A stretch of 64,000 nt of DNA from Bacilli bacterium (GTDB taxonomy: Bacteria > Bacillota_I > Bacilli_A > RF39 > UBA660). Numbering within the stretch: position 1 is the stretch's first letter; the number at the start of each line of letters is the position of its first letter. Location: NCBI GenBank assembly GCA_017473105.1, contig JAFUNE010000005.1:3037-67036 (forward strand), read 5' to 3'. Below the pieces are notes generated by a model. The model was not told the origin of the DNA. It searched no databases and worked only from the letters and a program-made list of their open reading frames with translations. A program made the position numbers and the translations under genes. Shown here in pieces: positions 1 through 8,220 of this stretch.

Positions 1-49
1 AACAAAATGACATAAATATACAATACACTATCAATAATACTTTTTTCAT
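1..49 (-). CDS. N-terminal start of a secreted or membrane protein (cut by window edge)
   Basis: Sixteen codons are visible before the window edge, starting at an ATG (49-47) with the ribosome site AGAGGT seven bases upstream. The peptide begins MKKVLLIVYCIFMSFC: two lysines followed by a hydrophobic run and a cysteine, which looks like the start of a signal peptide or lipoprotein leader. It lies 10 bases downstream of the DUF4230-like gene and shares its GGTATAAG-ATG type of start region, so the two are probably co-transcribed. Nothing can be said about function. Confidence 0.55.
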   Translation of the reverse strand, partial: MKKVLLIVYCIFMSFC

Positions 50-59
50 CTTATACCTC

Positions 60-662
60 TTATTCAAATATAATTTCATAACTATCACCATTTATTTTTT
101 CAAGTTGTTCATAAAATGATTTCAATACAACAGTAGCTTGATTTTGTGACGTTTCAATTAATTGTTCATCGTTAGAACTTCTTTCTCTAATTTCATTCTT
201 ACACAATTCTATTACCTTTGGTAATGATGATGCAGGATGGTCACCACCATTTAAAGAATTAACTTTTACATCTTCAACAGTATCAACAATTGGTTTTGGC
301 ATTGTTATAAATACTTTTCCTCCTTCATGTTTGTATTTTATATCTTCTACTTGATATTTAACAACAACCTTTCCTTTACAAGAAACAACGTGTTCAAAAT
401 CACTAATATCATTTGATTTTTTGTCACATTTTTTATCACCATCTTTACACTTTTTTGCAATAACATTGTAATTAAATGTTGCAACATTTAATTCTGCTTT
501 TTCCACAAACCCTTCAAATGTAGAACTTACTTTTGTAATTTCATCCCCTTCACTCGAACTAAGCACACCAATGATGACACTGACTCCCAATGCAATACCA
601 CAGCCTATTAGTATTACTTTTTTGTTTTTCTTAAAAAACTTTTTTATTTTTTCTTTATCCAT
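60..662 (-). CDS. Membrane-anchored DUF4230-like protein
   Basis: A 200-residue protein with a Lys-rich cytoplasmic N-terminus, one membrane segment (about residues 16-35) and an extracellular domain. The domain has the pattern I associate with DUF4230: an ELNVATFNYNVIAK stretch, a GKVVVKYQVEDI strand followed by FITMPKPIVD, and a helical C-terminal third. Two CKDGDKKC-type cysteines and one further Cys near residue 95 could form disulphides. DUF4230 proteins have no established biochemical role. The start is supported by GGAGGT seven bases upstream. The call rests on motif resemblance only. Confidence 0.6.
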   Translation of the reverse strand: MDKEKIKKFFKKNKKVILIGCGIALGVSVIIGVLSSSEGDEITKVSSTFEGFVEKAELNVATFNYNVIAKKCKDGDKKCDKKSNDISDFEHVVSCKGKVVVKYQVEDIKYKHEGGKVFITMPKPIVDTVEDVKVNSLNGGDHPASSLPKVIELCKNEIRERSSNDEQLIETSQNQATVVLKSFYEQLEKINGDSYEIIFE

Positions 663-772
663 ACTTATACCTCCACTAAAGAAAATGTTTTTTACGCGAA
701 TTAATTTAATTCTTATTCTAAGATAATTATATATTTTAATTCATATAATGTAAAGTTGAACCTAACAAAAAA

Positions 773-792
773 AAAGTAATAATATTTACTTT
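773..792 (-). terminator. Terminator of the LOG-family gene
   Basis: Perfect 7-bp stem AAAGTAA/TTACTTT with a 6-base loop, overlapping the stop codon of the gene at 786-1349 and followed on the minus strand by a run of T. Confidence 0.7.
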
Positions 793-1349
793 CTTTTTAA
801 AGTTAAATCTTCATTTTTTATTTTATCTATGTATGATAGTATTTCTTTTTTATCACTACTTACAAAATAATAGTCTCTTACATATTCTTTTGCAAATTTT
901 TCGTTATATATTTTTTCTACAAATGAAAGCAGTTCATCATAGAATCCTTCACAATTGTAAATAATTATTTCTCTATTATGTTCATGGCATCTTTTACTTT
1001 CTATTGCCGTGAATAATTCATATGCACTTCCAAATCCGCCCGGTAAGAATAAAAGTACATCACTTTCTCTTATTAATCCATCTGTTCTTTCATTAACATT
1101 TTTAGTTATTATTTCTTCAGTACATTTTAGATCTTCAAAATCTTTTACATATGCTTCTGGACAAATTCCAACAATTCCTCTTTCATGATTTAATGCGCTC
1201 ATATATGCATCTGACATTATTCCAGAATTACAAGCTCCGAATACTAAATCATTTTCTTGTTCAAATAATTCATCTAATAATATTTTTGAATCTTCTCTAT
1301 ATTTATTTGGGATATCTTCTGATGCTGAGCATCCTACGAATATTCTCAT
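786..1349 (-). CDS. LOG-family (lysine-decarboxylase-like Rossmann) protein
   Basis: A 187-residue protein with the LOG fold signature: an N-terminal IFVGCSAS strand-loop, a GACNSGIMSDAY segment where canonical members have GGG-GLMG, and the diagnostic PGGFGSAYELFTAIE motif (canonical PGGxGTxxE) around residues 102-116. LOG proteins hydrolyse nucleoside 5'-monophosphates (cytokinin-type phosphoribohydrolases); in bacteria the physiological substrate is often unknown. The altered first glycine motif and Ser for Thr in the second make substrate assignment uncertain. It has its own extended -10 promoter and a very short leader with the site GAGGTGA. Confidence 0.75.
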   Translation of the reverse strand: MRIFVGCSASEDIPNKYREDSKILLDELFEQENDLVFGACNSGIMSDAYMSALNHERGIVGICPEAYVKDFEDLKCTEEIITKNVNERTDGLIRESDVLLFLPGGFGSAYELFTAIESKRCHEHNREIIIYNCEGFYDELLSFVEKIYNEKFAKEYVRDYYFVSSDKKEILSYIDKIKNEDLTLKRK

Positions 1350-1366
1350 TACTTCACCTCACTTTT

Positions 1367-1375
1367 ATTATATCA
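1367..1375 (-). promoter_or_regulatory. Extended -10 promoter of the LOG-family gene
   Basis: TGATATAAT on the minus strand, 18 bases before the ATG and directly after the T-run of the upstream terminator. No good -35 hexamer. Confidence 0.55.
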
Positions 1376-1381
1376 AATAAA

Positions 1382-1404
1382 AAGAGAAAATTAAATTTTC
1401 TCTT
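1382..1404 (-). terminator. Terminator of the 1403-2614 gene
   Basis: Ten-base-pair stem AAGAGAAAAT/ATTTTCTCTT with a 3-base loop, overlapping the stop codon and followed by TTTAT. Confidence 0.8.
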
Positions 1405-2614
1405 ATACTGGTCTAGGATATTCATTGAAGAAAAATACATCATGTTCTGGCATCATGAATTTTGAAGGAACACCTACTTCCACTCCTCCTTTGCTCCATT
1501 CATTTTCTTCATCCCAATAATTATAACGTATTACACTAAATTGCATTTTTTCAAAATCATCTTCTGAATATGTATAACCTTCATCTGTTATTACATCTTT
1601 ATCATATATCCAGTTATTATTTTTTCCAAGTATAGAAAAACCTGCACTTTCTGAAATTGAACAATAAATATTATTTTCTTCCAAAGTACAATAATTTAAT
1701 GCTTCTTCTTCATTTTTAATTTTATAGTTTTGCATTATTAGCATTTCAACTTCATCACCTGGCATATATATTTTTTTACTCTTTAGAAATATTGGTTTTT
1801 CGCATATAACATAACTCGCTTCTTCTTTTTGACCATTCATATAAATGTTATTACATTTATTATCTATAATTTCGTAGTCTTCTAGTAATTTTATATTAAT
1901 TACTTCGTCAGAATACATTGCTGGTGAATATATTACATGATATCCATTTTTTATTATTTCTACATTTACGTTTAAATTTAATTTGAATAACTGAGTTGCA
2001 TTTACAATTAATGGAATACAATTTATTAATAACATTATGAATATGAAAGTTACATTATTTAAATCTTTCTTTTTCATAGTGAATAATACTATACATGATA
2101 TTACTAGTACAATAGATAAGATTATAAATGTTATATTGTCATTTCCTGTTTTTGGATTTTTTATTATTTCTCCACTATCATCTACTATTTCTAATATAGC
2201 TTTGTTTTCTTCAGTGTATTTATTTTCAACAAATTTGCTTTCTTCAACTTCTTGGTTATATGATACTACTAAATATATTATATTTTCACTATTGGGTTTT
2301 ATATTTCCTTCTTTGTAATATTTATAAGTTATATTTTCATTATTTAAAAATGATGTATCTTCTTTTAATTCATATTCTTCATTTGTATTATTTTTTACAA
2401 TAAGTTTATATTTAATATAGTTATTTACTTCTCTAAATTGTACATCTAAATTTATGTTTAATCCATCTATAACTGGTGATGATTTTTCAATTGCATTTGC
2501 TGTTATATAATCTAGTTCAATTGACTCAATTGTTATAGTTTCTTCTGCATTTATTTTTGTAATAAATAATGTACTTATAATAAGAAATATTAAAATTATT
2601 TTTATTTTCTTCAT
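1403..2614 (-). CDS. Surface/membrane protein with internal NPKTG motif (paralogue 2)
   Basis: A 403-residue protein: signal peptide (1-23, ending INA), extracellular beta-rich domain (24-150), NPKTG at 153-157, hydrophobic segment 161-180 followed by KKK, a second membrane segment (189-206), and a C-terminal extracellular domain ending MPEHDVFFF. It is paralogous to the gene directly upstream over its whole length. NPxTG followed by a hydrophobic stretch and positive residues is how a class-B-like sortase signal looks, but here the protein continues for about 200 residues. I start it at the ATG at 2614 because the AGGTGAT ribosome site sits between the alternative GTG (2623) and this ATG. 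The role is unknown; a cell-surface structural function is inferred. Confidence 0.6.
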   Translation of the reverse strand: MKKIKIILIFLIISTLFITKINAEETITIESIELDYITANAIEKSSPVIDGLNINLDVQFREVNNYIKYKLIVKNNTNEEYELKEDTSFLNNENITYKYYKEGNIKPNSENIIYLVVSYNQEVEESKFVENKYTEENKAILEIVDDSGEIIKNPKTGNDNITFIILSIVLVISCIVLFTMKKKDLNNVTFIFIMLLINCIPLIVNATQLFKLNLNVNVEIIKNGYHVIYSPAMYSDEVINIKLLEDYEIIDNKCNNIYMNGQKEEASYVICEKPIFLKSKKIYMPGDEVEMLIMQNYKIKNEEEALNYCTLEENNIYCSISESAGFSILGKNNNWIYDKDVITDEGYTYSEDDFEKMQFSVIRYNYWDEENEWSKGGVEVGVPSKFMMPEHDVFFFNEYPRPV

Positions 2615-2623
2615 AATTATCAC

Positions 2624-3787
2624 CTACACTGGTTCTTCGTATGGTGTAAATAATACATCATGTTCTGGCATTGTGAATTTAAATGGTGCTAGTATACTTG
2701 CTTCATTTTCATAAATAAGTTCTGCATCTTGTTCACTTTCAAAATTCATTAATTCAATATCATTTTCCTCATATGTGTATCCATACTTTTCAATATCACC
2801 TTTATAATAAAAATACCCATCTGGCTTTACATCCCAAATGCTATAACTTTCACATACTATATTTTCATCTATTATTTCGCATCCTCTACTTAAATCATTA
2901 TATGTTTTTCTAAATAGTATTTCTTCCTCGATTTTTACGTTTTCACCCGGTACGTATTTTTTATTTCCTTTGTATATTATTCCGTAACTACACAATTTAT
3001 ATTTTGTTTCTTCTGATTTTTCATCTAGATAAATATCTATACATTCTGAATGGGTTAAATCATATCTATCTAGTTCTTTGTAACTTATGAGTACATTCTC
3101 ATATTCAATTACATAATCTACACTATAACCTTTTTGAATAAATACTTTAACACCTAAATTTAGTTTTAATTCTTCGCTTGCTGAGATGATATGAGGTAAT
3201 GATAATATACATAATAGAACTATGCTTAATGTTGATATTTTTGTTTTATTTAATATTGTGGTTAATACTAACATGATTAATGCTAGAAGGATTAAATTTA
3301 CTATTGTTAGTGGTGTTCCTGTATTTGGATTTGTTACTGGTTTTCCTTCTTCATTTAGTAATTTAATACTTGATATTTTTTCTTCTTTATATATTCCTTC
3401 ATTATATTCTTCTTCGTTTACTTCCTTATCGTAACTAATTGTTAAATATACAATTGATGTGTCATTTGCTTTTATTTTGTTTTCTGTGTAATAATTGTAT
3501 TTTACATAATTTGATGGAGTAAAATATGTTTCATTTTCTATAAAGTAGTCTTTATCTGTATTATTTTCAATTGTTACTTTATATTTTGCATAACTATTTA
3601 GTTCTCTAAATTCTAAAGATGTATCTATATTTAGACCTTCTGAAGTTGGTGATTGTATTTCTTTTGCATTTAAAGAAATATCTTCAAGTTCAATTGAAAT
3701 AATTTTTATTGTTTCTTCTGCTGATATATTTGATATAAATAGTGAACAGATTAATATAATTAACAATACTATTTTTATTCTTTTCAT
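2624..3787 (-). CDS. Surface/membrane protein with internal NPNTG motif (paralogue 1)
   Basis: A 387-residue paralogue of the following gene with the same plan: signal peptide (1-23), extracellular domain, NPNTG at 153-157 (exactly the same residue number as the NPKTG of its neighbour), two membrane segments and a C-terminal ectodomain that ends MPEHDVLF plus a short tail. The MPxHDV ending resembles the last strand of Listeria-Bacteroides-type repeats. Its stop codon overlaps the ribosome site of the next gene, so both are translated from one mRNA started at the extended -10 at 3812-3820. Function unknown; divergence of the pair suggests an old tandem duplication. Confidence 0.6.
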   Translation of the reverse strand: MKRIKIVLLIILICSLFISNISAEETIKIISIELEDISLNAKEIQSPTSEGLNIDTSLEFRELNSYAKYKVTIENNTDKDYFIENETYFTPSNYVKYNYYTENKIKANDTSIVYLTISYDKEVNEEEYNEGIYKEEKISSIKLLNEEGKPVTNPNTGTPLTIVNLILLALIMLVLTTILNKTKISTLSIVLLCILSLPHIISASEELKLNLGVKVFIQKGYSVDYVIEYENVLISYKELDRYDLTHSECIDIYLDEKSEETKYKLCSYGIIYKGNKKYVPGENVKIEEEILFRKTYNDLSRGCEIIDENIVCESYSIWDVKPDGYFYYKGDIEKYGYTYEENDIELMNFESEQDAELIYENEASILAPFKFTMPEHDVLFTPYEEPV

Positions 3788-3811
3788 TTTTATCTACCAT
3801 CCTATAATTAT

Positions 3812-3820
3812 ATTATATCA
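3812..3820 (-). promoter_or_regulatory. Extended -10 promoter of the NPxTG pair
   Basis: TGATATAAT (within TGTGATATAAT) immediately after the T-run of the pyk terminator. Confidence 0.55.
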
Positions 3821-3827
3821 CAAAAAA

Positions 3828-3849
3828 AGAGAAAACTTACATTTTCTCT
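3828..3849 (-). terminator. Terminator of pyk
   Basis: AGAGAAAA/TTTTCTCT stem with a 6-base loop overlapping the pyk stop codon, followed by seven T. Confidence 0.8.
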
Positions 3850-5234
3850 ATTTTCATAAAGTTTGTTGTTTTTGCATTATTTGGGAATCCACCTGTGATT
3901 ACAATTAGATCATTTTCTTTTATATCTGTGAATTCTTTTGCTCTTATAATTGCATCTTCTACAATTTCGTCAGTTGATTCATATTCTTTTGTTATAACTG
4001 GATATACTCCTGAATTTAATGCTAAACCTCTTGCTACTTTTTCACTTGGTGTATTTGCTAAAATTAAACTTCTTGGTCTTAAGTTACTTATTAATCTTGC
4101 TGTTCTTCCACTCATTGTAGCTGCAACAATTAATTTTGTATTTAATAAATTACTTGTATCTACAACACTTGCTGCAATTGCTTCTGAAATTTCATCTACA
4201 ACTGTATTTTTTTGAATTGTATATTCTAAATGTTTTTCTGCTTCTTCACAAATATTTGCCATATATTTAACAGTTTCGCTTGGGAATTTTCCAGTTGTTG
4301 TTTCACCACTTAACATAACAGCATCTGTTCCATTAATTACAGCGTTTGCTATATCTGATACTTCAGCTCTTGTTGGTCTTGCGTTTTTCTTCATTGATTC
4401 TAACATTTCAGTTGCAACTATACAGAATTTTCCTTGACGTCTACATTCTTTAATAATAGCTTTTTGTAGGAATGGAATTTGTTCCATTGGTGCTTCTACT
4501 CCTAAGTCTCCACGAGCAACCATAATACCATCTGATAATTCAACTATTTCTTTTAAGTTATCTATACCTGTTGTACTTTCAATTTTAGAAATTATTTTTA
4601 TATCACTATTTTCTTCTTCAATTATTTTTTTTGCTTTTAATAAATCATCTTTTGTTGATACGAATGATAATGCTAGAAAATCTCCATCATGGTTACATGC
4701 ATATCTTATATCTGCATCATCTTCTTTAGATATAAATGGAATATCTAAGTGAACTCCTGGTGCACTTAAACTTTTTTTATTTCCAAGAATTCCTCCATTT
4801 ATTATTTTACAAGTTACTCCATCTTCTTCTTTTGAAATAACTTCAATTTTCATAAGTCCATTTTCAAGTAATACAACATTTCCTACTTGTAATGATTCTA
4901 CTGCACTTGAATGATTTACACTAAATCTTTCTTCATTTCCTAGCACTTCTTCTTTTACTATTCTAATAGTTTTTCCTTCTACTAAATTAATAGAATCATT
5001 TTCAAGCATTCCATTTCTAAATTCTGGTCCTTTTGTATCATATAAGATTCCTATATGTTTTCCTGTAATTTCTCTTACTTTTTTTACTGTGTTAACTACG
5101 TTTTCTTTTTCTTCTAATGTAGCATGAGAAAAGTTTATACGTGCAACATTCATTCCATTATTTACCATATTACACATTACATCTACATCACAACTAGATG
5201 GTCCAATACTACATATTATTTTTGTCTTTTTCAT
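3837..5234 (-). CDS. pyk: Pyruvate kinase
   Basis: Cytosolic glycolytic enzyme converting phosphoenolpyruvate and ADP to pyruvate and ATP. The 465-residue length is that of the minimal form, without the extra C-terminal PEP-utilising domain found in Bacillus. Visible signatures: N-terminal KIICSIGPSS, the NFSHA segment, the catalytic IISKIES and MVARGDLGVE blocks of the TIM barrel, TEMLESM, and DAVMLSGETTTGKFP. The C-terminal allosteric domain is present. The gene stands alone with its own promoter (5271-5299) and terminator, and starts after GAAGGAGA. Confidence 0.97.
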   Translation of the reverse strand: MKKTKIICSIGPSSCDVDVMCNMVNNGMNVARINFSHATLEEKENVVNTVKKVREITGKHIGILYDTKGPEFRNGMLENDSINLVEGKTIRIVKEEVLGNEERFSVNHSSAVESLQVGNVVLLENGLMKIEVISKEEDGVTCKIINGGILGNKKSLSAPGVHLDIPFISKEDDADIRYACNHDGDFLALSFVSTKDDLLKAKKIIEEENSDIKIISKIESTTGIDNLKEIVELSDGIMVARGDLGVEAPMEQIPFLQKAIIKECRRQGKFCIVATEMLESMKKNARPTRAEVSDIANAVINGTDAVMLSGETTTGKFPSETVKYMANICEEAEKHLEYTIQKNTVVDEISEAIAASVVDTSNLLNTKLIVAATMSGRTARLISNLRPRSLILANTPSEKVARGLALNSGVYPVITKEYESTDEIVEDAIIRAKEFTDIKENDLIVITGGFPNNAKTTNFMKIEKM

Positions 5235-5270
5235 TACTTCTCTCCTTCTTTCTAAATTTACGCCTGGTAT

Positions 5271-5299
5271 AATATATCATAATTTTTTTTCTAACTCAA
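5271..5299 (-). promoter_or_regulatory. Promoter of pyk
   Basis: TTGAGT (5294-5299), 17-base spacer, TATATT (5271-5276) with the extended TGA before it, 37 bases upstream of the start codon. Confidence 0.6.
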
Positions 5300-5301
5300 G
5301 A

Positions 5302-6156
5302 TTAAATTTTTATTAATATTACACCAAATATTATTAATATTGCAGCTATTATTTTTTGATAAATTTTTGTTTTGTTTTTTGATACAAAATATTCATATAT
5401 TGTATTTAATATCGCAGTTAGTGTTAATAGTGGTGCTACTACACTAACATTTCCTATTTGATATGCTCTTACTGATGATATTAACATTATACACCAAGTA
5501 AAGGCTGATATTAAGAAATCTATTTTATTATATCTTTTAAATTCCTTTTTTATTTCTTGAAGTGAATGTCTTTCAAATATAAATATTAATAATGCTGGGG
5601 CACTTACTGTAATAATTGTATATATTCCTAAATTAAAATTATCACTTATATTTACATTTATAAGCATTGCTATTGCAAATAAGAAATTTGATATTAATGA
5701 CATTATAAAATACTTATTAATTTTAAATTTTCCTGATTCGAAAGTTAGTAGTATATTTGCAAATATTATTATAATTGATCCTATTATTTTTTTTAATACA
5801 ATTTCTTCATTTAAAAATATGAATCCTAGTATTATCAAAAATACTGTTGATAGTTGTTTTAACATACTAAATACACTTGGATCTAATCCATATCTTGCTT
5901 CAATATTTAATCTATCTGTTAGTGCGTATATTATTACAACTATACCTAATATAATTAAACTTTCTACTGGTGGAAATTTCATTTCAAATAATGGTATAAA
6001 TAAAATTGCAAATAACGCTGTAAATATTTCTAATAATATAGTTAAACTCCCTGCATTTTTCATTTTTCTATTTGCTTTTTTAAATGTTTGGGCAAATATT
6101 ACTGCACTTATTAAATAAACTATTACCCAAAACAACCAGTTATTCATTAGTTTCAT
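5302..6156 (-). CDS. EamA/DMT-superfamily transporter
   Basis: A 284-residue, very hydrophobic protein with about ten membrane segments arranged as two similar halves (EamA repeat layout). Signals typical of the drug/metabolite transporter superfamily: the short loop FLNEEIVLKKIIGSIIIIFA closing the first repeat and a V-S-V-V-A-P-L-L-type segment in the second. Substrate cannot be predicted. AAGGAGAA precedes the ATG. The terminator of the gene upstream overlaps the promoter-proximal region, so the transcript start is uncertain. Confidence 0.8.
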   Translation of the reverse strand: MKLMNNWLFWVIVYLISAVIFAQTFKKANRKMKNAGSLTILLEIFTALFAILFIPLFEMKFPPVESLIILGIVVIIYALTDRLNIEARYGLDPSVFSMLKQLSTVFLIILGFIFLNEEIVLKKIIGSIIIIFANILLTFESGKFKINKYFIMSLISNFLFAIAMLINVNISDNFNLGIYTIITVSAPALLIFIFERHSLQEIKKEFKRYNKIDFLISAFTWCIMLISSVRAYQIGNVSVVAPLLTLTAILNTIYEYFVSKNKTKIYQKIIAAILIIFGVILIKI

Positions 6157-6174
6157 ATTATTCTCCTTAAAAAA

Positions 6175-6194
6175 AAGAAGATATTAATCTTCTT
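6175..6194 (-). terminator. Terminator of the signal-peptidase-like gene
   Basis: AAGAAGAT/ATCTTCTT stem, 4-base loop, overlapping the stop codon of 6184-6732 and followed by T's. Confidence 0.8.
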
Positions 6195-6732
6195 CATCAC
6201 CATATTTAATTTCAATTATTAATGAATAAATTTCATAAATAAATATTAAGAAACATGGTACAAGTACTAGGAATAAGAATCCCCATTTTGATGTTGTGAT
6301 TGATAAAAATCCTCCAATTTTAGAATATTTTTCAACTGCTTCTCCTAATACAAATTTGATATCAAATGTACTACCATTTTCAAATGATATTGCATTTTCA
6401 TCTGGATATAATTTTCCTACAGTACCGATTTCTATAAATGTATTTCCATATGCATCTACTCTTACTGCAAAAATTTCATCTCCTACTTCTACTTTATCTG
6501 CGTATCCTAGTCCTTTTGTAAAACCTCTATTTTCTACAACAACTAAATCACCTTTATCATAGTTTTCTGAATATATTTTGTCAGTCATTAGTATTAATGA
6601 TTTATTACCAAATTGACTTATTCCATAATCATTATATGATAGTAATAATATTGTCATTGATAGTGCGAAAACAAAGAATACTATACCTAGTATACCTGTA
6701 ATAATTTTCTTCATTACTTCTATTACTTTCAT
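6184..6732 (-). CDS. Signal-peptidase-like (S26/SipW-type) protein lacking catalytic residues
   Basis: A 182-residue protein with the SipW layout: N-terminal membrane segment (about 10-30), beta-domain with YDKGDLVVVE and VEVGDEIFAV (the two GD strands of S26 peptidases), the LGEAVEKYSKIGGFL strand that precedes the second membrane segment in this family, and that segment at about 148-172. The SGSM catalytic Ser motif is replaced by KSLILMTD and no His stands at the THRV-type position, so it should not cleave peptides. It sits at the downstream end of the surface-protein locus and has its own extended -10 (6756-6764). A chaperone, substrate-holding or regulatory role is only a guess. Confidence 0.6.
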   Translation of the reverse strand: MKVIEVMKKIITGILGIVFFVFALSMTILLLSYNDYGISQFGNKSLILMTDKIYSENYDKGDLVVVENRGFTKGLGYADKVEVGDEIFAVRVDAYGNTFIEIGTVGKLYPDENAISFENGSTFDIKFVLGEAVEKYSKIGGFLSITTSKWGFLFLVLVPCFLIFIYEIYSLIIEIKYGDEED

Positions 6733-6755
6733 TTTTCTACTCCTTTATTATTATC

Positions 6756-6764
6756 ATTTTATCA
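6756..6764 (-). promoter_or_regulatory. Extended -10 promoter of the signal-peptidase-like gene
   Basis: TGATAAAAT, 24 bases before the ATG; AAGGAG ribosome site follows. Confidence 0.45.
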
Positions 6765-6787
6765 TATATAAAGTACGTTTATCAATA

Positions 6788-7663
6788 TTATTGACACTCA
6801 GTCTCTATTAATGAAAAATCTGTGTCTTTAAATGTATCATTTTTATTAATTCTATAAAATAAATAATTAATATTTGATTTGCTATTTACTTTGATTGTTG
6901 CATTATTAATATAGCCATTATCATCTACCACATATGAAATAACATTACTATCATTATCTATTCTTAGTTTTGAACTATCAAATGATAATTTTACACATTT
7001 AGTTTCGTTATAACTATTAGATATTACTAATCTACTATATTCTTCATATTCGTTATATATAAGGTTTAGGGAACCTGTTTCATCTAAACTTCTACTTAGT
7101 ATAAATTCATTTTTTAAAGTTCTTGTATATGGACTGGTACTTTTTACAGTAATTTCAACAGTAATATTATTAAGTTCTTTTTCGTCATTACTTACCACTT
7201 CAAAGTAATTATTGGCTACTGTTTCTTTTACTCTATATGAGTATCCTTCATTATTACAAGTTTCTTTGTTATATGAGCTTACATCTTTTTCATCTTTTAA
7301 GTTAACACAACCTTCATATGTACTTAGTGTTCCTTCATACACATTTGATTCTGTTCCGTTTATTTTACATGTTCCATTTACTTCTCCTAGAATTTTACAA
7401 GTTACTTCGTAGTTTATGTCATATTCTGTTGCGATATATGAGTTTAAACTATTTCTTACGTCGAAATATACTTTACTTCCATCCCAGTCATTTTTAATTC
7501 TTTTATTTTCAAGTTCTTTGCTTGTAAAATAAAATCCTTTACTTTCTAAATAATAATTCCATATTGAATTTGATACATATCTTGCATAAGTTATACAATA
7601 AGAAAGTGCTAATATTGAACTTAAGATAATAATTAATATAATTAATTTCTTTCTATTATTCAT
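6788..7663 (-). CDS. Secreted protein with SipW-type signal peptide
   Basis: A 291-residue exported protein. The N-terminus has a charged MNNRKK, a hydrophobic core and then CITYARYV, the kind of junction cleaved by SipW peptidases (hydrophobic core followed by TYA plus an aromatic residue). The mature part contains an NDWDGSKVYF segment matching the WDGSVAT segment of the 1149-aa protein two genes upstream, then beta-rich sequence with several Cys pairs (CKILGEVNGTC, CVNL...CNNEG) suggesting disulphides. I start at the ATG at 7663, whose AGGTGA site lies inside the longer frame; this ATG overlaps the stop of the upstream gene (ATGAATAA). Last gene of the three-gene operon from the promoter at 11714. 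Confidence 0.65.
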   Translation of the reverse strand: MNNRKKLIILIIILSSILALSYCITYARYVSNSIWNYYLESKGFYFTSKELENKRIKNDWDGSKVYFDVRNSLNSYIATEYDINYEVTCKILGEVNGTCKINGTESNVYEGTLSTYEGCVNLKDEKDVSSYNKETCNNEGYSYRVKETVANNYFEVVSNDEKELNNITVEITVKSTSPYTRTLKNEFILSRSLDETGSLNLIYNEYEEYSRLVISNSYNETKCVKLSFDSSKLRIDNDSNVISYVVDDNGYINNATIKVNSKSNINYLFYRINKNDTFKDTDFSLIETECQ

Positions 7664-8219
7664 TTGTCTCACCTACTTTTTGCCAACTCTTAATTTCTAT
7701 ATCAATATAATCTACTAGATCTGAATATTCTTCTTCGTTGTATTTTTCATCAAATTCTACTTTTAATTCATAATCATCATTTACATTTGTTGTATACTGC
7801 ATATTTTGTATTTCAGTTGTACATAATACTTCATTACTATCGTTTCTTGCAAATGATTCATCACATACAAGTATTGCTTCTTCACTTTCTCCTTTATACA
7901 ATTTTATATCCAGTGGCATAAAGTGATATGTTGATATCAATATTTGATAATCAATTGTAACGTTACTTGTATTTACTTTTTCGTTAACTTCTTTATTATT
8001 ACTTACTGAAAACTTATATGAAGTTTTATCTCCTGGTTTTAAATCACTTAATGCTAGTGAGATATGATCGGTTTGATTTGCTTCAAATATGAATGATGCT
8101 ATTTCTTGGTTTATTATTAAATTTAGTTCACTTGTAAATGCTGAATAAGTTACTCCAAGACCTAATACAATCATAATTAAGAGGAATATTATCATGAAAA
8201 TTCTTTTTTTTATTTTCAT
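7656..8219 (-). CDS. TasA/camelysin-like secreted protein
   Basis: A 187-residue protein whose N-terminus KKRIFMIIFLLIMIVLGLGV-TYSAFTSE is a textbook SipW-dependent signal peptide (cognate of TasA and CalY). The mature domain has the family pattern LSDLKPGDKTSYKFSVSN near residues 55-72, a beta-sandwich-like alternation, and one Cys pair. TasA-family proteins assemble into extracellular fibres or act as cell-surface metalloprotease-like proteins (camelysin). The longer start at 8228 has its purine run touching the ATG, so the ATG at 8219, nine bases beyond GGGGG, is preferred. Both ends overlap neighbours, showing tight coupling within the 8221-7656-6788 operon. Confidence 0.7.
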   Translation of the reverse strand: MKIKKRIFMIIFLLIMIVLGLGVTYSAFTSELNLIINQEIASFIFEANQTDHISLALSDLKPGDKTSYKFSVSNNKEVNEKVNTSNVTIDYQILISTYHFMPLDIKLYKGESEEAILVCDESFARNDSNEVLCTTEIQNMQYTTNVNDDYELKVEFDEKYNEEEYSDLVDYIDIEIKSWQKVGETNE

Positions 8220-8220
8220 T

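Noticed and set aside
786..1349. Reading the LOG-family gene as lysine decarboxylase
   Set aside because: The PGGxGSxxE motif marks the LOG phosphoribohydrolase group; the lysine decarboxylase label is a historic misannotation.
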